Below, piece after piece: positions 62,215 to 64,000 of a stretch of DNA of 64,000 nt. The notes beneath the pieces are model-generated. The model was not told the origin of the DNA and did no database searches. It saw nothing but the letters and a program-made list of their open reading frames with translations. Every line of letters starts with the position of its first letter. Positions within the stretch are counted from its first letter, which is position 1. Origin of the DNA: Brevibacillus brevis (GTDB lineage: Bacteria; Bacillota; Bacilli; Brevibacillales; Brevibacillaceae); contig NZ_LR134338.1 of NCBI RefSeq assembly GCF_900637055.1, forward strand, positions 1,682,001 through 1,746,000. The letters are read 5' to 3'. The translations under genes and the position numbers were made by a program.

Positions 62215-62601
62215 TCAGGGAACCTGAATCGTCGTTTGACCGGGGTTCGCGATCTGGATGACGCCACCCCAACTGCACATGAGCTTGGAGGATTGATTGA
62301 GGGCAGGCATGTTGGCGACGAGAACAGTAGGAGAGCCGGGAACCCAAGGGGCGACGGTTACAGGAACGCAGGGGACCGGAGTGAAAACGCCCAGCTTCGC
62401 CGCTGTGGCTGCTGCGACCTGAGGGTTGGACATCGTATTGCACATCCCGAATGGAAGGATGTTTACCATCGGTTTATTGTCCATAATGTTTGCGATCGGC
62501 ATACTGGTTGTGACGCGATTCACCGGGAGCACCATGAGTGAACTGGGAGCAGCACCGAAGCTGCACTGTACCATGGCTCCTCCGCAGACGAGTTGTCCCA
62601 T
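62215..62601 (-). CDS. DUF4280 PAAR-like tip protein
   Basis: 128 residues. Begins VCGGAMVQCSFGAAPSSLMVLP and continues with NRVTTSMPIANIMDNKP and CNTMSNP...; the short beta-strands with conserved Cys and Pro are typical of DUF4280, a PAAR-like family that caps the spike of contractile injection systems or carries toxins. AAAGGAG precedes ATG 62601. First gene of the minus-strand trio with the MORN and DUF4157 genes. Confidence 0.9.
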   Translation of the reverse strand: MGQLVCGGAMVQCSFGAAPSSLMVLPVNRVTTSMPIANIMDNKPMVNILPFGMCNTMSNPQVAAATAAKLGVFTPVPCVPVTVAPWVPGSPTVLVANMPALNQSSKLMCSWGGVIQIANPGQTTIQVP

Positions 62602-62709
62602 GAAGCCAACTCCTTTACATAAGTCATCTGGTAAGATATTGAAAATCAATCTGTATAGTAGTATAAATGTCAAATAGAGAAGATGTATAGCGGAATTTGT
62701 AATTTTTAG

Positions 62710-62749
62710 TATAATGTTGCTTGGTATCATTTTCGAAAATACGTTTTCG
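62710..62749 (+). promoter_or_regulatory. -10 element and CGAAAA-N4-TTTTCG dyad in the divergent control region
   Basis: TATAAT at 62710-62715 points toward the truncated gene. CGAAAA-TACG-TTTTCG (62734-62749) follows 19 bp later, over the expected transcript start, where a repressor could bind. On the minus strand a TTGACA (62668-62673) points toward the DUF4280 gene. Confidence 0.4.
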
Positions 62750-62771
62750 AGAGATGGGAGAACCGCAAACG

Positions 62772-64000
62772 ATGGGAAATAACAAGAAGTATTCCTGGTT
62801 GACCGGACTGCTGATTGTATTTGTTGGGATCGGCTTGCTGCTCGCTTGGAACGTGGATAGAAGCGGGAAGCAGGACGTACCGTTTCAAGGGATCGACAGC
62901 ATCGCGGTCAACAGTCAAAAGGATGTCGTCCTCATAACGGATGGACACCAAAAGCTGACGAGCCTATACCCCGATCGATCGCTAAGGTACCAGCAAGTAC
63001 TGGAGCAAAATCCAGAAGAAGGCTTGGAAAATTTCACAGAGGTAGCCATCGACGAAGAAGGTTATGCGTACGTGCTGATCACAAAGCTTGATAGCTTTGG
63101 TTTGCGGACGGTATCCGAAAGAATCGTGCGAATGTCGCCGGATGGAGAAATCGTACAAGTCGTGTATGAAGATTCATACGGAGCAAACAGCCCGTACAAG
63201 CGAATTGGCAAGGTACGCTCCCTGCAAGTCGCGAAAGATCGTCTTTACTTTTATGTGTATCAACACCCTGAAGTGATTGCCTATCAATTTGTACCCTCTG
63301 ATTCACCCCCCACACAACTCTATCAAATCCAATTGCCTAATGAAGTATACGTCAATGAAATCACAGGAGTAGACCCGCGGCATACCTATGTCACTACCAA
63401 GCGAGGAGAGGTTTTCCAGGTCGACGTTCCCCAAGGAAGCGGGGAAGCTCAAGTGAAAGGTCCGCTCTACATTCACTCCGAACGGTCCGAAAAGAATCAT
63501 ACCGTCCCCAATCATGCCAAAGTGGGACCAGCAGGTCGTCTCCTTTTCTACAATTCTGATCAAAATGTCATGGAACGCTTCGATCCCGCACATCCAGATG
63601 AAATCGCCTTGATGGTGCCTTCCAAAACATTCGAGCAGATCAAATCGAGCGATAGCAGTGCTTTAACGGCGTTTGCTGTAACCCCCAATTATGAGATCGT
63701 AGTGGCCACGGATAGTCAGCTCGCCTTCCTGGATCAACAAGGAAATGTGATAACCAAGATCACTTCCCCGTCTGTATCTGAAAAAGACCGCTTGAAGGAA
63801 TGGAGCTGGTGGACAGGATTTGGTGTGGAAATTCTCCTTTTTTGTGTCATTCAGTATCTGCTGTTTCGCCTTTTCCGGATTCCGTTGATTATCAAGCAAA
63901 CGATCGTGATAGCCCCACTGATTGTTGTCCCCGTATTCCTTCAACTGGAGGGAACGAAGCTGACCTTCGCGTTTATGGAGCAGGAAAATCAGACCGATCT
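62772..64000 (+). CDS. Large membrane protein with extracytoplasmic propeller-like domain, truncated by window end
   Basis: Open reading frame from ATG 62772 to the last base (409 codons shown). One N-terminal membrane helix (about 9-26), then about 320 extracytoplasmic residues of repeated strand pairs (KDVVLITDGHQKL, EGYAYVLITKL, HTYVTTKRGEVFQVD, GRLLFYNSDQN, YEIVVATDSQLAFLDQQGN) suggesting a beta-propeller, then helices at about 357-372 and 379-395. That layout fits a sensor or signalling protein whose cytoplasmic output domain lies beyond the window. It is divergent from the DUF4280/MORN/DUF4157 genes. Family not recognised. Confidence 0.75.
   Translation, partial: MGNNKKYSWLTGLLIVFVGIGLLLAWNVDRSGKQDVPFQGIDSIAVNSQKDVVLITDGHQKLTSLYPDRSLRYQQVLEQNPEEGLENFTEVAIDEEGYAYVLITKLDSFGLRTVSERIVRMSPDGEIVQVVYEDSYGANSPYKRIGKVRSLQVAKDRLYFYVYQHPEVIAYQFVPSDSPPTQLYQIQLPNEVYVNEITGVDPRHTYVTTKRGEVFQVDVPQGSGEAQVKGPLYIHSERSEKNHTVPNHAKVGPAGRLLFYNSDQNVMERFDPAHPDEIALMVPSKTFEQIKSSDSSALTAFAVTPNYEIVVATDSQLAFLDQQGNVITKITSPSVSEKDRLKEWSWWTGFGVEILLFCVIQYLLFRLFRIPLIIKQTIVIAPLIVVPVFLQLEGTKLTFAFMEQENQTD

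Noticed and set aside
62734..62749. LexA (SOS) box
   Set aside because: The Bacillus LexA site needs CGAAC-N4-GTTCG; this is CGAAAA-N4-TTTTCG.

Overview
The window looks like chromosomal DNA of a spore-forming Bacillota of the Paenibacillaceae type, most likely Brevibacillus. This is inferred from gene content: the soluble translocase SftA, a DUF3906 gene inside a sulfate-assimilation operon, strong GGAGG ribosome sites with frequent TTG/GTG starts, and a Bacillus-type exopolysaccharide operon. No rRNA, tRNA, transposase or CRISPR array was seen.

Layout. 1-8.1 kb: a CitA/DcuS-type two-component pair, trmB, a secreted NlpC/P60 hydrolase, ilvD, a PaaI-like thioesterase and an inositol-phosphatase-like gene. 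8.2-11.6 kb: a small cluster of an unknown protein, a tiny lipoprotein, a glutathionylspermidine-synthase-like ATP-grasp enzyme, a DUF350 membrane protein and a voltage-gated-type K+ channel. 12-18.8 kb: one sulfate-assimilation/siroheme operon (chelatase, sulfite reductase, DUF3906, cobA-hemD fusion, cysH, sat, cysC). 18.9-23.7 kb: a lipoprotein, sftA and a small unknown gene. 23.8-43.5 kb: a beta-helix protein divergent from a tightly overlapping 17-gene exopolysaccharide operon. It has its own precursor enzymes, LCP protein, chain-length and tyrosine-kinase pair, flippase, polymerase, priming transferase, a nucleotidyltransferase/CDP-alcohol transferase pair, and a terminal block of FemAB-like, aminotransferase, PLP-decarboxylase and ATP-grasp genes. 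43.6-46.1 kb: rlmA behind a leader that looks like a ribosome-stalling attenuator, an ECF sigma factor with a VOC-like tail, and a stand-alone VOC protein. 46.1-47.1 kb: no genes, but a tandem duplication of two long palindromic elements. 47.2-51.5 kb: a sigma-54-driven dpaL/M20-hydrolase operon with its likely activator. 51.6-59 kb: signal peptidase I, an AraC-type regulator with a pseudo-receiver, hutU-hutI, a YjiH-type permease and a PPOX flavoprotein. 59-64 kb: genes typical of extracellular contractile injection loci (a DUF4157 protein with a possible nuclease tail, a membrane MORN protein, a DUF4280/PAAR-like tip) divergent from a large membrane protein cut by the window edge.

The strongest candidates for undescribed biology are: the rlmA attenuator with a nine-residue leader peptide ending in Arg-Tyr-Arg before a compound terminator; the DUF4157/MORN/DUF4280 cluster; the ECF sigma fused to half a VOC domain; the amino-acid-chemistry block and D-to-N CDP-alcohol transferase in the exopolysaccharide operon; and the family of nested ~200 bp palindromes. 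All functional statements come from reading motifs by eye; no database search was run.
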